A DNA stretch of 25,652 bases, taken from the NCBI GenBank assembly GCA_964487655.1, contig CAZASB010000029.1:1-25652 (forward strand), written 5' to 3'. Under the pieces are notes generated by a model that saw only the letters and a program-made list of their open reading frames with translations, had not been told where the DNA came from and did not search any database. Of this stretch, positions 7,189 through 18,000 are shown piece after piece. This DNA comes from PWXP01 sp964487655. Lineage in GTDB: Bacteria > Planctomycetota > Planctomycetia > Pirellulales > Thermoguttaceae. A program made the translations under genes and the position numbers. Positions within the stretch are counted from its first letter, which is position 1; every line of letters starts with the position of its first letter.

Positions 7189-9695
7189 GCAAGTCGGGCC
7201 AAGCGGCGGATCAGCCATTCAACAAACAGCAGGCCGCACAGGAGCGCCATCATCCAGGCGAGGAAATGAAACTGCCAGTCTCTACTCGGAGCAACGGGAA
7301 TAATACTGGTGCGAGTGCGGTCCTTCAGAAGCTCGATCAGGGAAGGCTTGCCGGGCGGCGGCGCCAGGATTTCCTCGGTTCCGACGTAGTATACCCCCGG
7401 CTGTTCGTCGTCCACCCGCGTGCCTTGCGCCAGGTGTTCCAGCAGGGCGTCGTTCCGTTGCGGGTTCTCTCGCTCCAACTGCGGAATACGGACCATGATG
7501 CGGCGCGTGAGTCGCTCGTCGTCGCTTTCCGGCATGGGTAATTCGAGACGGTAGTCGCCCTCTTGAAGCACCGTGAATTGCCCGACGAACGAGCCGGCGC
7601 GGGCGGGATCGGCCTGCAACACGACGTTCTGCACACGTCCGTTCGGGGTAATCGCCTGAAGTGCGACGCTGGGCGATTCAAGCGGATCGAGCTGCGCGTT
7701 CGTGAGCCGATACGCCTGGACTTCGACCGTATCGCCAATTAGGTAGCGATCCCGGCCGACCAGCAGTACCCCGCGAGTCGATCCGCGGAGCAATCGTCCG
7801 CGGGAAACATGACGGATGAGTTTCGTATAGTATTGTTCAAAAAACTTGTCGTCCAATGCCCTCAGCCGCCACATTTCTCCGCTACCCGCATAGAAGACAC
7901 GGCCGGAGGCGTAAAAATGCCAGGCGAAGTAGACAGGCTGTTCGCCGCCCGCGGCGGCTTGGGGGTCGGAGAACCTTGCGAGCACGACGGCGCCCTCCTT
8001 GGCCCCCCGCAGCGGCGTGTAACTATACACACCCGGGAACGAGCGCCATGCTTCCTGGCTGCCGACCTCGGTATCGCCCAGCCAGAGGAACTCGGCTTCC
8101 ATACCCTCGCGAGTGAACTCCAGCGGCCACGGCTCGCGCGAGCCGTGGGGCGCGGCGTCGATTCCGGAAAATCGCCGCATGAACTCGACCGGATAGAGCG
8201 CGCGGATGGGCGCCATGGCCGGATCCTGAATCCAACCGGCGACCGTACGCCCCGTATACACGGGCCCCGCCACAATCACCAAGCCGCCGCCCTGTTCCGC
8301 CACCCATTTTTCCAGCAGTTCAACTTGAGGACCGCCCATTGCCTGCCAGTCGGGATCGAACGCCACCACGCAGTCGTACTCGAACATCTCCTCCCGTGTA
8401 ATGGGGAAATCGTCGAGAATGCGGTCGGACTCTTGTGAGATTCCCTCCTGGGCCGTTTGGAGCAGAATGTCGACTTCGACCGATTGGTCCCGATACAGCA
8501 AGTTTCGAAGGAACTGGTACTCACGCGTCGGGCCGCCGGCCAGCAGGAGTACGCGGGTCTTACGGTCGATGACCTCGACCTCGACCTCGCGCATGTCGTC
8601 GTCCGGGTTGCGGTCGTCCGCGGCATTGTCCACGCGCAGCGCGAGCGTGTGCCGTCCGGTCCGATCAGCGGCGATGTCGAAACGGACGGGCAGAACCTCG
8701 TTTCCATCGCCGAGGGTAATCTGACGAGTTTCCAGTAGGTCGCCGGTTCCAGGCTCGCCGTTGGAGGCGCTGTCGCGGGCAAGCAACTGTACGGCAACGA
8801 CCCGGCCGGCCATCCCCTGGGCCTGAATCAGGCCCGTGACGGTGTAGCGGTCGCCGGGGTACGCCCGCTCAGGCGCGAGCAGATCGGCCACGCGCACGTT
8901 GGTTGGCGCCCGATCGATCCCGATCCCCACGGGGAAGATGGGAAACCGAGCCTCCGCGGCCAACCCGACGGCGACATCCGGCGAGAGGCCAGCGTTCTGG
9001 CCGCCGTCGGTAAATACGACGATTCCCGATACGGGCGCGTTGCGCTCGTCTTGAATCAATTGGGCAAGGGCTTGGCCGAGCCGTGTTTCCGTACCGGTTG
9101 GCTGTAAAAATTCGTTCCAGTTGGGCTTCGGCTGGGCGTTCTCGACCCGAGCGTCGGATGGAGGCTTGGCAGTTACGCGAGGCGGCTGGCCCTCGAGCTT
9201 CTCCAGCGAGACGCGAGCATCGCGGTACAGTTGATCGTCGAAACGAAACACCTCGACGTCGTGCGTCTTGCGAAGCTCTTCAAGCAAAGGCGATGTCTCC
9301 AGCAGCAAGGCAACCTGCCGCGAACGGCTCATCGGTTCGCTTTCACCCGGTCCGCTGACGTCGAGAATACCCATGCTCAGGCTGGTATCGGCCAGCATCA
9401 AAACGCGCGAGTTGATCGTGTTCTCCTGCTCCGTGCGCCATTGTGGCTGGAGGTAAAGCACCAGCAGGGCCAGAAACACGGCGGTCCGAAGGAAGGTGAG
9501 TAGCCAGCCGAGCGGCCGTGGCAGGTCGACCGAATCGCGCCGGTACATCGCGCGAACGAACAGTCCAATCAGGACAAACGCCGCGATTGGCAGAATCCAG
9601 TCGGTGTTCGATTGAATACGAGCGAACTCGAACGTTGTACGGACGGCACCGGTAAAATCGGCGGCGGCAAACAGGATAGCGAGGGACGAGATCAT
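7185..9695 (-). CDS. Membrane VWA-domain protein with glutamine-amidotransferase-like region
   Basis: An 836-residue membrane protein. Two N-terminal helices lie at about 33-50 (WILPIAAFVLIGLFVRAM) and 63-82. A VWA domain follows, with a MIDAS metal site of DxSxS form (D103-T-S-L-S107) and a later VVFTDGGQN strand. The middle has a class-I-glutamine-amidotransferase-like fold signature (TRVLLLAGGPTREYQFLRNLL; WVAEQGGGLVIVAGP) without an evident catalytic Cys-His-Glu triad, so it is probably structural. A C-terminal helix (FLAWMMALLCGLLFVEWL) gives a third membrane anchor. The start chosen is ATG 9695: it forms an ATGA overlap with the BatA-like gene and has GGAGG 6 nt upstream (9702-9706). 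ATG 9752 would overlap by 61 nt and lacks such support. Confidence 0.88.
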   Translation of the reverse strand: MISSLAILFAAADFTGAVRTTFEFARIQSNTDWILPIAAFVLIGLFVRAMYRRDSVDLPRPLGWLLTFLRTAVFLALLVLYLQPQWRTEQENTINSRVLMLADTSLSMGILDVSGPGESEPMSRSRQVALLLETSPLLEELRKTHDVEVFRFDDQLYRDARVSLEKLEGQPPRVTAKPPSDARVENAQPKPNWNEFLQPTGTETRLGQALAQLIQDERNAPVSGIVVFTDGGQNAGLSPDVAVGLAAEARFPIFPVGIGIDRAPTNVRVADLLAPERAYPGDRYTVTGLIQAQGMAGRVVAVQLLARDSASNGEPGTGDLLETRQITLGDGNEVLPVRFDIAADRTGRHTLALRVDNAADDRNPDDDMREVEVEVIDRKTRVLLLAGGPTREYQFLRNLLYRDQSVEVDILLQTAQEGISQESDRILDDFPITREEMFEYDCVVAFDPDWQAMGGPQVELLEKWVAEQGGGLVIVAGPVYTGRTVAGWIQDPAMAPIRALYPVEFMRRFSGIDAAPHGSREPWPLEFTREGMEAEFLWLGDTEVGSQEAWRSFPGVYSYTPLRGAKEGAVVLARFSDPQAAAGGEQPVYFAWHFYASGRVFYAGSGEMWRLRALDDKFFEQYYTKLIRHVSRGRLLRGSTRGVLLVGRDRYLIGDTVEVQAYRLTNAQLDPLESPSVALQAITPNGRVQNVVLQADPARAGSFVGQFTVLQEGDYRLELPMPESDDERLTRRIMVRIPQLERENPQRNDALLEHLAQGTRVDDEQPGVYYVGTEEILAPPPGKPSLIELLKDRTRTSIIPVAPSRDWQFHFLAWMMALLCGLLFVEWLIRRLARLA

Positions 9696-11917
9696 GCAGC
9701 GCCTCCTCGAACTGGAGCAAGTCGTGCGGCTGGCGGGTGATAGCTTGCCCACCAGGCGACAACCTGCTCCAGCAACAGCAGCGCAATCAGCGCGTATAGC
9801 AACGCTTCGGCCAGGTTGTAGCCGGGCGCCTCGCCCAGCACGTGATGGAACGTCGCCGCTTGCTCGAACTGGTAGGGGACCCCAGGAAGTCTCGCGGCCA
9901 GTTGCGGCCCCGCAAAGGTTTCCAGATTGCCTTCATCCGCCTCGACGTTGACGGCAATCCGGCGATCCTCGAACCCTCCGTCGCCACGGAACAGTTGCAC
10001 GCGGTAGATGCCGCCGTGATCGATTTCATCGAGCTGGACAACCAGAGCGCCGTTGGGAGTTGGCGTGGCTTCGATAACCGCTGGGAGTACGCCCTCGTCG
10101 CCGGGACGGAATATGCGTACCTGCGATTGGTACTGGCCCGGATCCAGAAAAATCTGGATCGGCGCGCCGACGCGCGCCGCATGCGCCTCGCCTTTCTGGC
10201 CGGCCAGGAAGGCTTGCGTTTCGAGCATGGTCACCACGTAGCTGGGGTTGTTTTGCCCCCAATTATTCCATGCCGGTCCGGCGGTGGTCAGGAAGGTAAT
10301 CACGCGTCCGTCGTGGTAGGAATGGACCACGACCAGAGGCGCCCCGTTTCGCAGTCGGGCAATCACCTCCACCCCCGATTCCGGCGCCGGCGTCCAGCCT
10401 TCCGCCACGTCGAAGTACCGTTGTACGTTCACGGTCGCCAGGAACGGATTGCGCTGCCCGGCGAATACGCGAAAGATGGCGTGACGTTCCACCCGAAGGT
10501 CCGGCGCCCGCTGGAGTCGATCGACGAGTAGGTCGGTCGGACCGGTCAGGGGCACGGGCATCAACCCTTCGCCGCCACGGTATAGTTGCTCGTTGAGGAA
10601 TTGGCTTTGCGACTTTTCGCCCAGGAAGATACCCAGGCCGCCGCCGTTGCGGACAAACTCTTCCAGGGCGACAACGGCCGAACGGTCCAGGTGCGGAACG
10701 TCGAGCAGGTACACGACCTGATACTCGTCCAGGGGATGGATACTCAGATAGCGAGGCGTTTCCACGACCGGTCGGATTCCCGTTTGGGCTCGACCGCCGG
10801 GCGCTAGGGCCAAACTCAGCGCACGGGCGTCCGCCGCCTGCTCGTCGTCTATCAAAAGGACCGGAACGTCCAGGGGGATGTCGAGGGTCAGATATCGGCC
10901 GTTGTCGACGGCGACGGCGTCGCTTTCTAGCCGAGCCACAAGCTGCTGCCGCCCGGCCACGGCGAATCGCGCTAAGAACCGTTCCACGACCGTTTCACTG
11001 GGTGGGATCTCGGCAATCCGCACTGCTGGCCGCGATTGCCCGTTCTCGTCCAACAGCACAGACACGTCGCGGGCCACGCTGGCGCCGTAGTTGCGAACTG
11101 CTACTTCGACGAACACGGGCACGCCCACCGCGCGCGTGCCGGGCGCTGCCTGCAAGGAGACAATCGCCAGGTTGTCGCGCTGCCGGTCCACGCAATTGAC
11201 CAAGTGCAGTTCGGCCTCCTCGGCGGACAGGGCGAGCAGGCGGCTTCGTAGTTCGGTGGGCTCGTTCCATTCACGCGTACGGAAGTCGGACACCAAGTAT
11301 ACGATACGACGCTGCTCGTCGCTCGAAGTTAGCAGTCGCTGGGCTTCGACCAGGGCCGGCATCGGCCCGGTGGCCATTTCCGACGGGTGCATGCGGTCGA
11401 GCAAGGCTTCGAGCTGGGCTTCGAAACTCCGATCGACGGCTACCTGGAGCATATCCACGTCGCTGCCGCGATGTTCGCGTCCGACCCGGGAAAATCGGAC
11501 GAGGGTGAATGTTTGCGGCTGCTGTTGAGCGGCCGCCTGTGACCCGATCCGCCGCACGACGGCCTTGGCTTGGTCAAAGGCGCTCGTATCGGCCCATCGA
11601 TCCGACATGGAGAAGCTGTCATCCAGCAGCACGATGTGGTGCGTCTTCGAACCGCCGAACAGCCGTCCGAGTTCATTGCGCAGCAGCGGCTGGGCCAATA
11701 TGAGCACGATGGCGGCCACGGCGGCCATGCGCATCAGCAACAGTAGGAGCTGCTTCAGGGCGACCCAGGTCCGGTTCCGCTTCTGGCTCTGGAGCAAGAA
11801 CTCCATGGCCGCCCAGGGCACTCGCCGATGGCGCAGCATGTTGATCAGGTGGATCAACACGGGCACGCTGACCAGCAGCAGTCCCCAAAGCAGCGGTTGA
11901 AAGACAAACCCGGGCAT
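9692..11917 (-). CDS. BatA-like membrane VWA protein (aerotolerance regulator N-terminal domain)
   Basis: A 741-residue membrane protein. It starts with the BatA-type two-helix anchor: LLWGLLLVSVPVLIHLINML (about 9-28), the connecting motif RRVPWAAMEFLLQSQKR, then LLLLLMRMAAVAAIVLILA (about 57-75). The VWA domain follows directly, with MIDAS residues Asp99, Ser101 and Ser103 in DDSFSMSD and a later YLVSDFR strand. Beyond it are a beta-sandwich CARDB-like stretch (VPVFVEVAVRNYGASVARDVSVLLDE is split by strands) and a GATase-like segment (VPVLLIDDEQA; FVRNGGGLGIFLGE). It ends with a helix ALIALLLLEQVVAWW near residue 720. It lies 21 bp after the DUF58 gene; only a weak ribosome site is visible. 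BatA proteins are known partners of MoxR ATPases. Confidence 0.92.
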   Translation of the reverse strand: MPGFVFQPLLWGLLLVSVPVLIHLINMLRHRRVPWAAMEFLLQSQKRNRTWVALKQLLLLLMRMAAVAAIVLILAQPLLRNELGRLFGGSKTHHIVLLDDSFSMSDRWADTSAFDQAKAVVRRIGSQAAAQQQPQTFTLVRFSRVGREHRGSDVDMLQVAVDRSFEAQLEALLDRMHPSEMATGPMPALVEAQRLLTSSDEQRRIVYLVSDFRTREWNEPTELRSRLLALSAEEAELHLVNCVDRQRDNLAIVSLQAAPGTRAVGVPVFVEVAVRNYGASVARDVSVLLDENGQSRPAVRIAEIPPSETVVERFLARFAVAGRQQLVARLESDAVAVDNGRYLTLDIPLDVPVLLIDDEQAADARALSLALAPGGRAQTGIRPVVETPRYLSIHPLDEYQVVYLLDVPHLDRSAVVALEEFVRNGGGLGIFLGEKSQSQFLNEQLYRGGEGLMPVPLTGPTDLLVDRLQRAPDLRVERHAIFRVFAGQRNPFLATVNVQRYFDVAEGWTPAPESGVEVIARLRNGAPLVVVHSYHDGRVITFLTTAGPAWNNWGQNNPSYVVTMLETQAFLAGQKGEAHAARVGAPIQIFLDPGQYQSQVRIFRPGDEGVLPAVIEATPTPNGALVVQLDEIDHGGIYRVQLFRGDGGFEDRRIAVNVEADEGNLETFAGPQLAARLPGVPYQFEQAATFHHVLGEAPGYNLAEALLYALIALLLLEQVVAWWASYHPPAARLAPVRGGAA

Positions 11918-11938
11918 GAATGGCGCTCTTCGCTTTCG

Positions 11939-12841
11939 TTAGTTCCGATGGTGCATGCCAAGCCGACTGCTGAAATAGGCCGCCAGGGCCGCGTCGAGCG
12001 GCTGGCTGGTCCGCAGCAGCTTGTAATCGACCTTGTTCGCCACGCAGCCGTGGCGAACTTCCTCGAGGTATTGACCGAGGGCATCGAGGTATCCTTGCCG
12101 CAGCGCCCGCGGATTGCAACGCAGCAAGGCATCGCTTTCCAGTCCTTCGAACCGCGTGGGGCCGGCAAAGGGAAAATCGAGTTCGTCGTCGTCCATGACG
12201 TGGAAGACCAGCACGTCATGACCCCGGCTTCGCAGCAGCTTCAGCCCGCGAAACAACCCGGCGCGCTCGACGAGCAAATCGCTCACTAGTACAATCATGC
12301 CGCGGCGCGGGCAAGTTTCAGCCACTTGCCGGAGTACGGGAAAGATGCCCGTCTTGTCGCGAGGCTCGCTGACGTTCATGGCCTGGATGATCGCGTCGAG
12401 GTGCGTTCGCTTCGTGCGCAAGGGAACGATGGTGCGCGGCTGCTCGTCGAAGGCGATGCAGCCGACGGCATCCTGCTGCCGCAAGAGCATATAAGCCAAA
12501 CAAGCGGCCACCGTACAGCCATACTCGTACTTGCTCATGGCGCCCCGTCCGTATCGCATGCTTCCCGAGACATCGCAAAGAAGCGTGCACCGGAGGTTCG
12601 TGTCTTCCTCGAACTGCTTCACGTAAAAGCGGTCTTGCTTGGCCCATACCTTCCAGTCGACATAACGCAAGTCGTCACCGAACGTGTATTCCCGATGCTG
12701 GAGAAACTCAACCGACTGGCCGAAGTACGGGCTGCGGTGCAATCCACTGAGGAACCCCTCGACGATGTGGCGCGCGCGTAGGTCGAGCCGCGCGATGCGT
12801 TGGATCGCCTCGGGGTTCAGGAATCGCTTGGGATCGGGCAT
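11939..12841 (-). CDS. DUF58 protein with VWA-like MIDAS motif
   Basis: A cytosolic DUF58 protein of 300 residues from ATG 12841. The family hallmark is present: REYTFGDDLRYVDWKVWAKQ followed by FYVKQFEEDTN. Then comes the VWA-like motif CDVSGSM (MIDAS DxSxS) and later strands GMIVLVSDLL and HDVLVFHVMDDDE. The start at 12841 gives the family's usual opening (MPDPKRFLNPEAIQRI). ATG 12865 would overlap the moxR-type gene by 11 nt and is possible; ribosome sites are weak for both. DUF58 proteins are almost always encoded directly after MoxR ATPases, as here, and are thought to recruit them to clients. Such a bridging role is inferred from family context. Confidence 0.93.
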   Translation of the reverse strand: MPDPKRFLNPEAIQRIARLDLRARHIVEGFLSGLHRSPYFGQSVEFLQHREYTFGDDLRYVDWKVWAKQDRFYVKQFEEDTNLRCTLLCDVSGSMRYGRGAMSKYEYGCTVAACLAYMLLRQQDAVGCIAFDEQPRTIVPLRTKRTHLDAIIQAMNVSEPRDKTGIFPVLRQVAETCPRRGMIVLVSDLLVERAGLFRGLKLLRSRGHDVLVFHVMDDDELDFPFAGPTRFEGLESDALLRCNPRALRQGYLDALGQYLEEVRHGCVANKVDYKLLRTSQPLDAALAAYFSSRLGMHHRN

Positions 12842-12854
12842 GGCGCGCTCGGCG

Positions 12855-13910
<1,056 letters not shown>

Positions 13911-13959
13911 AGTAAGACCTTGGGGTGCGAATCGTGCGTCTCGCCGGGGCAACGGAGCG

Positions 13960-13978
13960 CGGCGTGTGCCGCACGCCG
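13960..13978 (-). other. Stem-loop upstream of moxR-type gene
   Basis: A perfect 7-bp stem (CGGCGTG / CACGCCG) with a 5-nt loop in the 79-bp gap between the squalene-cyclase-fold gene and the MoxR gene. No T-run follows on the minus strand. It could be a weak attenuator or an RNA-processing site. Confidence 0.4.
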
Positions 13979-13989
13979 GGCCAGAGCGG

Positions 13990-15015
13990 CTAACGCTGAT
14001 AGATGGGCAGTGTAGCCCTCTCAAGTTGCAGAATGGTCAAGTTGATGGCTGACGTGTATACCGGGCCAATGTAGCCCTGGCCCCAATACCCTTCCGGGGT
14101 GACCTCGGAAATGATCCGCGCGTAAATCTTGTCGCGATATTCCTCCCAATCGTCGCCACCTTCCCGGTAGAGTACCTGGGCATAGTAGTAATGAGCGTAG
14201 TGCCAGTGCCCAAAACCGGCATTGCTGATGTCGGACAGATTCTTTTTGCAGTAGTCCAACAGCTTCGGAACGTACTCGCTGTCGTATTCACCGGCGTTGA
14301 ACAGGCAGGTGATGGCGGCTGCGGTAATGGCGGGGCGTCCGCCCCCGCCGGCTGAATTATACTGTACTCCGCCGTCCGCCGTGGTGCAGCGTTGAATGTA
14401 CCCGATGGCCTTGTCCACGATCTCCGTGGGCACCGGAATGCCAGCGTTGCGGCATCCTCGAAGCCCTTGCACCTGGGTAATGGTCGTGGACCCCTCGTCA
14501 AATCCCGCGCCATCCTTCGCGCTGACATACCCCCACCCACCCGGGTTGGTTTGCGACTGACCGCAAAAGACGACGGCTCGCGTCAAGACGTCGACGAGTT
14601 CGGCCCGACGGTCGGCGTCTTCCTCCTCGCCGAGCACCTGGGAAAGGAATAGCATGGAGAATCCGTGCCCGTACGTATAGCGGTCGTCTCGGGTCGGATC
14701 GCCAATCAGGCCGTTGGGTCGGCTTCGGCCGATGAGGTAATCGACCGCCGCGCGGATATTGGGGGCGTAGCGGCCTTGCATGGTCGTCGAGCCTTCACAC
14801 AACAGCGCGTTGGCGGCCATGGCGGTCATCGAGGTCGGGTACTTCCCACCCTGGGCCGACCAGTGGCCCACGCGCGACTGCTGGCCGACAAGCCACTCGA
14901 GCCCTCGCTCGGTGGCGCGTCGGACCTCGGCGTCGTCCAATGAGGCCGCCGCGGCCGGAGCAACGCACGTCGCCACGACCACTGCAAGTAGACCACGGAT
15001 TGGGATGCTTCTCAT
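13990..15015 (-). CDS. Secreted squalene-cyclase/prenyltransferase-fold repeat protein
   Basis: A 341-residue protein with a signal peptide (IRGLLAVVVATCVAPAAAAS, about residues 6-25). The body is an alpha-alpha toroid of QW-like repeats: RGLEWLVGQQSRVGHWSAQG, QTNPGGWGYVSAKDG followed by STTITQVQGL, TTADGGVQYNS followed by PAITAAAITCLF, and PEGYWGQGYIGPVYTSAI. The catalytic DXDD motif of squalene-hopene cyclases is not seen and the protein is about half the enzyme's length, so cyclase activity is unlikely. A binding or scaffold role is inferred. ATG 15015 places the signal peptide correctly; a TTG at 15033 would add six residues. It lies 57 bp after the propeller gene and 79 bp before the MoxR gene. 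Confidence 0.85.
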   Translation of the reverse strand: MRSIPIRGLLAVVVATCVAPAAAASLDDAEVRRATERGLEWLVGQQSRVGHWSAQGGKYPTSMTAMAANALLCEGSTTMQGRYAPNIRAAVDYLIGRSRPNGLIGDPTRDDRYTYGHGFSMLFLSQVLGEEEDADRRAELVDVLTRAVVFCGQSQTNPGGWGYVSAKDGAGFDEGSTTITQVQGLRGCRNAGIPVPTEIVDKAIGYIQRCTTADGGVQYNSAGGGGRPAITAAAITCLFNAGEYDSEYVPKLLDYCKKNLSDISNAGFGHWHYAHYYYAQVLYREGGDDWEEYRDKIYARIISEVTPEGYWGQGYIGPVYTSAINLTILQLERATLPIYQR

Positions 15016-15072
15016 GTCGGTCGAATCGTTCAAGGGGTTCGGCGGTTTGGGAGCGCTACGGATTACACTGCG

Positions 15073-18000
15073 TCATGGTTCGGAATCGGGCTCCGGCTCG
15101 GGCAACAGTTCGATATGTTGAAGGGCATCGCCCGCGCCGCGAAATACGTTCATGCGCCGGACGGCCCCGCCGATGGCCTGAAGGACCGCTTTGCCGGGAT
15201 GGACCGGGGCGGACTCCGCTTGGTCCGAGTTGTCGTCAGTCTCCGGCTCTTCGGGCGGTAGCGGCTGGTCGGTCAGTTGTAGCTTCACGACATTCCGCTG
15301 AAACTGGATTTCAATCACGCCCTTCTCCGGATCGCCCACGATCTCGAAGGTGGCCGTCGGCTCAGCGAAACCGCCGCGATACACGACGCGGCCGTTCCGC
15401 TTGTCCAAACACACCAGTTGCGTCGAAAACCGTTTGGTTCCCACCTTTTGCGGGTCGTACGGCTGGCTGCCAAACACGAAGATGGGTAATTCCTCGGGTT
15501 GATGGAGCAAGAGCAACTGCCCGTTGACAGCGGTCGGTTTCGGCCACATCGCCTTCCCGTTCTTATCGAACGCGTAGACGCGACCGTTGCCGATCGGTCG
15601 GTAAAGCGTGCCCGGCAAGGGGTTGATTCGCAGCCCCCGATCCTTCGCTTGCGGGCGATTGGTAACGACCATATACTGCTCCCCGGCCCGGAGTAGATGC
15701 ACCTCGGTGGCCGCGGTTTCGCCGGACAGTTTTTCATCGAAAATCACCTGGCCGTCTTCCGTGCGGACAAGCCTCAGCGTGCCGTCCGGGGCGAGCAGAC
15801 AGATCAGCTCATCCAGGTGCGTCATCTTTCCAATGTCGGAGCGGATGGGGCCCCAGATATACCGCTGCTCCAACGGGTCGAACAAGCCGAGCACGTGCCG
15901 TCCGTCCGCCGGGTCTACGTAGGAAACTACAATGCGGCGTCCGAGCGTGGCCATGACCGTTTGACCGAAGCGGCGCTGCGCGGCGGGTAGCGAGCCGTCG
16001 GGCTCGTCGATAAACCGCTCGGGGGCGGGAAGGGACCGCTGGCCAACGAGCGAACCGTCCAGCGCACTGAATACCAGAATATCGCTCTGTTCCGGCGAGG
16101 CGGCCAGAACGTACTCGTTGTCACCAAAGAGCGTGGCGCCCGGAGCCACGCCGTGTCGTACCCAAAGCGTTTCACCCGAAAGGGGATCCACGGTAATCAC
16201 GTTACGATAATGCTGGAAACACACATACGTTGGCGTGACCGGCCCGAGCGAATCCAACTGGCGCGAGTTCTGTGGGATAAAGGGCATCCCTTGGGGCCAT
16301 TGCACGCCGCCTGGTCCGCCAAGCCGAATAAGCGCCTGGTCGAAGCCGCCTTGGTTCGTGTCGTGCGACCACAACACGCGGGCTTGACCGCGCCCCGGAT
16401 GGCCGAGCGTATCGATGGCGATGATCTGGGAGCCAAGAGATAGGATCAGGAGGTGCCCACAGGCTCGAACATAGGTGCTGGACGGAGTGAAACGAATGGA
16501 CTGGGGAGAACCGGGTTCAATGAACGGGAGCGTCCAGCGGACCTTCCCCAGGCCATCGGTGGCGGAGATGGCCCTTCGGTTCTGATCCATTCGGATGACC
16601 GTATTGCGGAAGAACGGTCCGGGATCGCCGCGGAAGTCGAGCGGGTATCGCCCCTGGGTGGGCGGGCGGTTTGCGGCGACTTCTTGCGTGTCGATCCTTC
16701 CCTCGGGCCACAACGCATCCTGGCTGGCCGACGGGCGTGCCGCGTGTCCCTCGGGCAACGCGGTGACAAGTTCGCGGCCGGTCTTACCATCCAGACAGAC
16801 GGTATCGGCATGGCGTGCGACCAGGAAGCGGTAGGCCGCGCGGGCATCGTCATCGCAGTTCGCCCGTGCTAGCATGTCTGCCACCCGGGCCACACCGGCG
16901 CCGTCCGACAAAGGGTTGGCGAGTCCCGGCTTGCTCCATAGGACCATTTCGACTTCCAGTAGCTTTCCGGCATGGGTCAGCGCCTTCACCAGGGCTTCCC
17001 ACGCAGGGACGGCAACTTCGTCGCCGCCGAAACAGTCGAGAAATCGCGTCAAGGCGTCAACCGAATCCGCCTCGATGGCGTCTTGCATACGTGCGGCGAC
17101 AAGGCATTCGATCTCAGCCGCTTCCTCGCCGGTCGCCTCGGCCCGGAGCGCTGTCAGGCGTGCCCGAACCCATCGATCTCCTCGGGCGGAAAGAGTTCGG
17201 TCGACCGGCTCCACGCGGTGAGAGTCGTCGTCCAACTCGGCCAGTTTCAAGAGATGTTGGAACGTCGCGTTCCACTGCCCGGTTCGCTGCAAGCCGTTAG
17301 CCATGACGCGAAGGAACTCGGCGCGTTCTCTTGCCCCATCCAGCAGAGGCTCGATTTCTCCGACGCGATCTTGGAATGCGCCGAAGTCGTTGCGAAGACC
17401 ATCGAGCAGCGCCTCCCTGAGCAAGGAGGCCGCGCGCCGCTCCGAAGCCAACTGATAGGAACGGCTTAAGCGAAGAATAGCCTCGTCTCGCTTGCCTTCG
17501 TCGAGAAGCAATTCGCCACTGAGCGCGAGCGCCTCGGCGTCATCGGGATTCTTCGCCAGCCGGTCGGTTACGCGGTGACGGAGCACGTCGAGTTGATCGA
17601 AGGCGCCGAGGCCGGCCGCCGATTGCGACAAGACCATCCCCTGGTAACTGACGAGATTACCGGGAACCTGCCCCTGACGCGAACGTGCCACGTGGACGGT
17701 TCGGCCGCGATCCAGATCGATCACGGCGATCTCGGCCGTGCTCAACGGCACCAAATACTGGCTTCCGCCGTAGAAACCGTGTCCGCAAGGCATCCCGCCG
17801 TCGGAGAACTCCAGTACCCGCCCTTCCCAAGCCGGCTTGCCATCGGCTAACCCGACAGCGCGCACCCCCTGCCGACCTACCAGGACCACCGATCCTCGAT
17901 GCACACAGGCAACGTACAGGTCATCCTCCCGCGAGATTGTCCAGCGTTGTCGGCCATCCACCAAATCGAGGCAATACAGCGTGTCCGACTCGGTTGGGGT

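Noticed and set aside
13911..14024. A 38-residue extension of the MoxR ATPase
   Set aside because: It would overlap the previous gene and has a basic, low-quality sequence; AAGG precedes ATG 13910.
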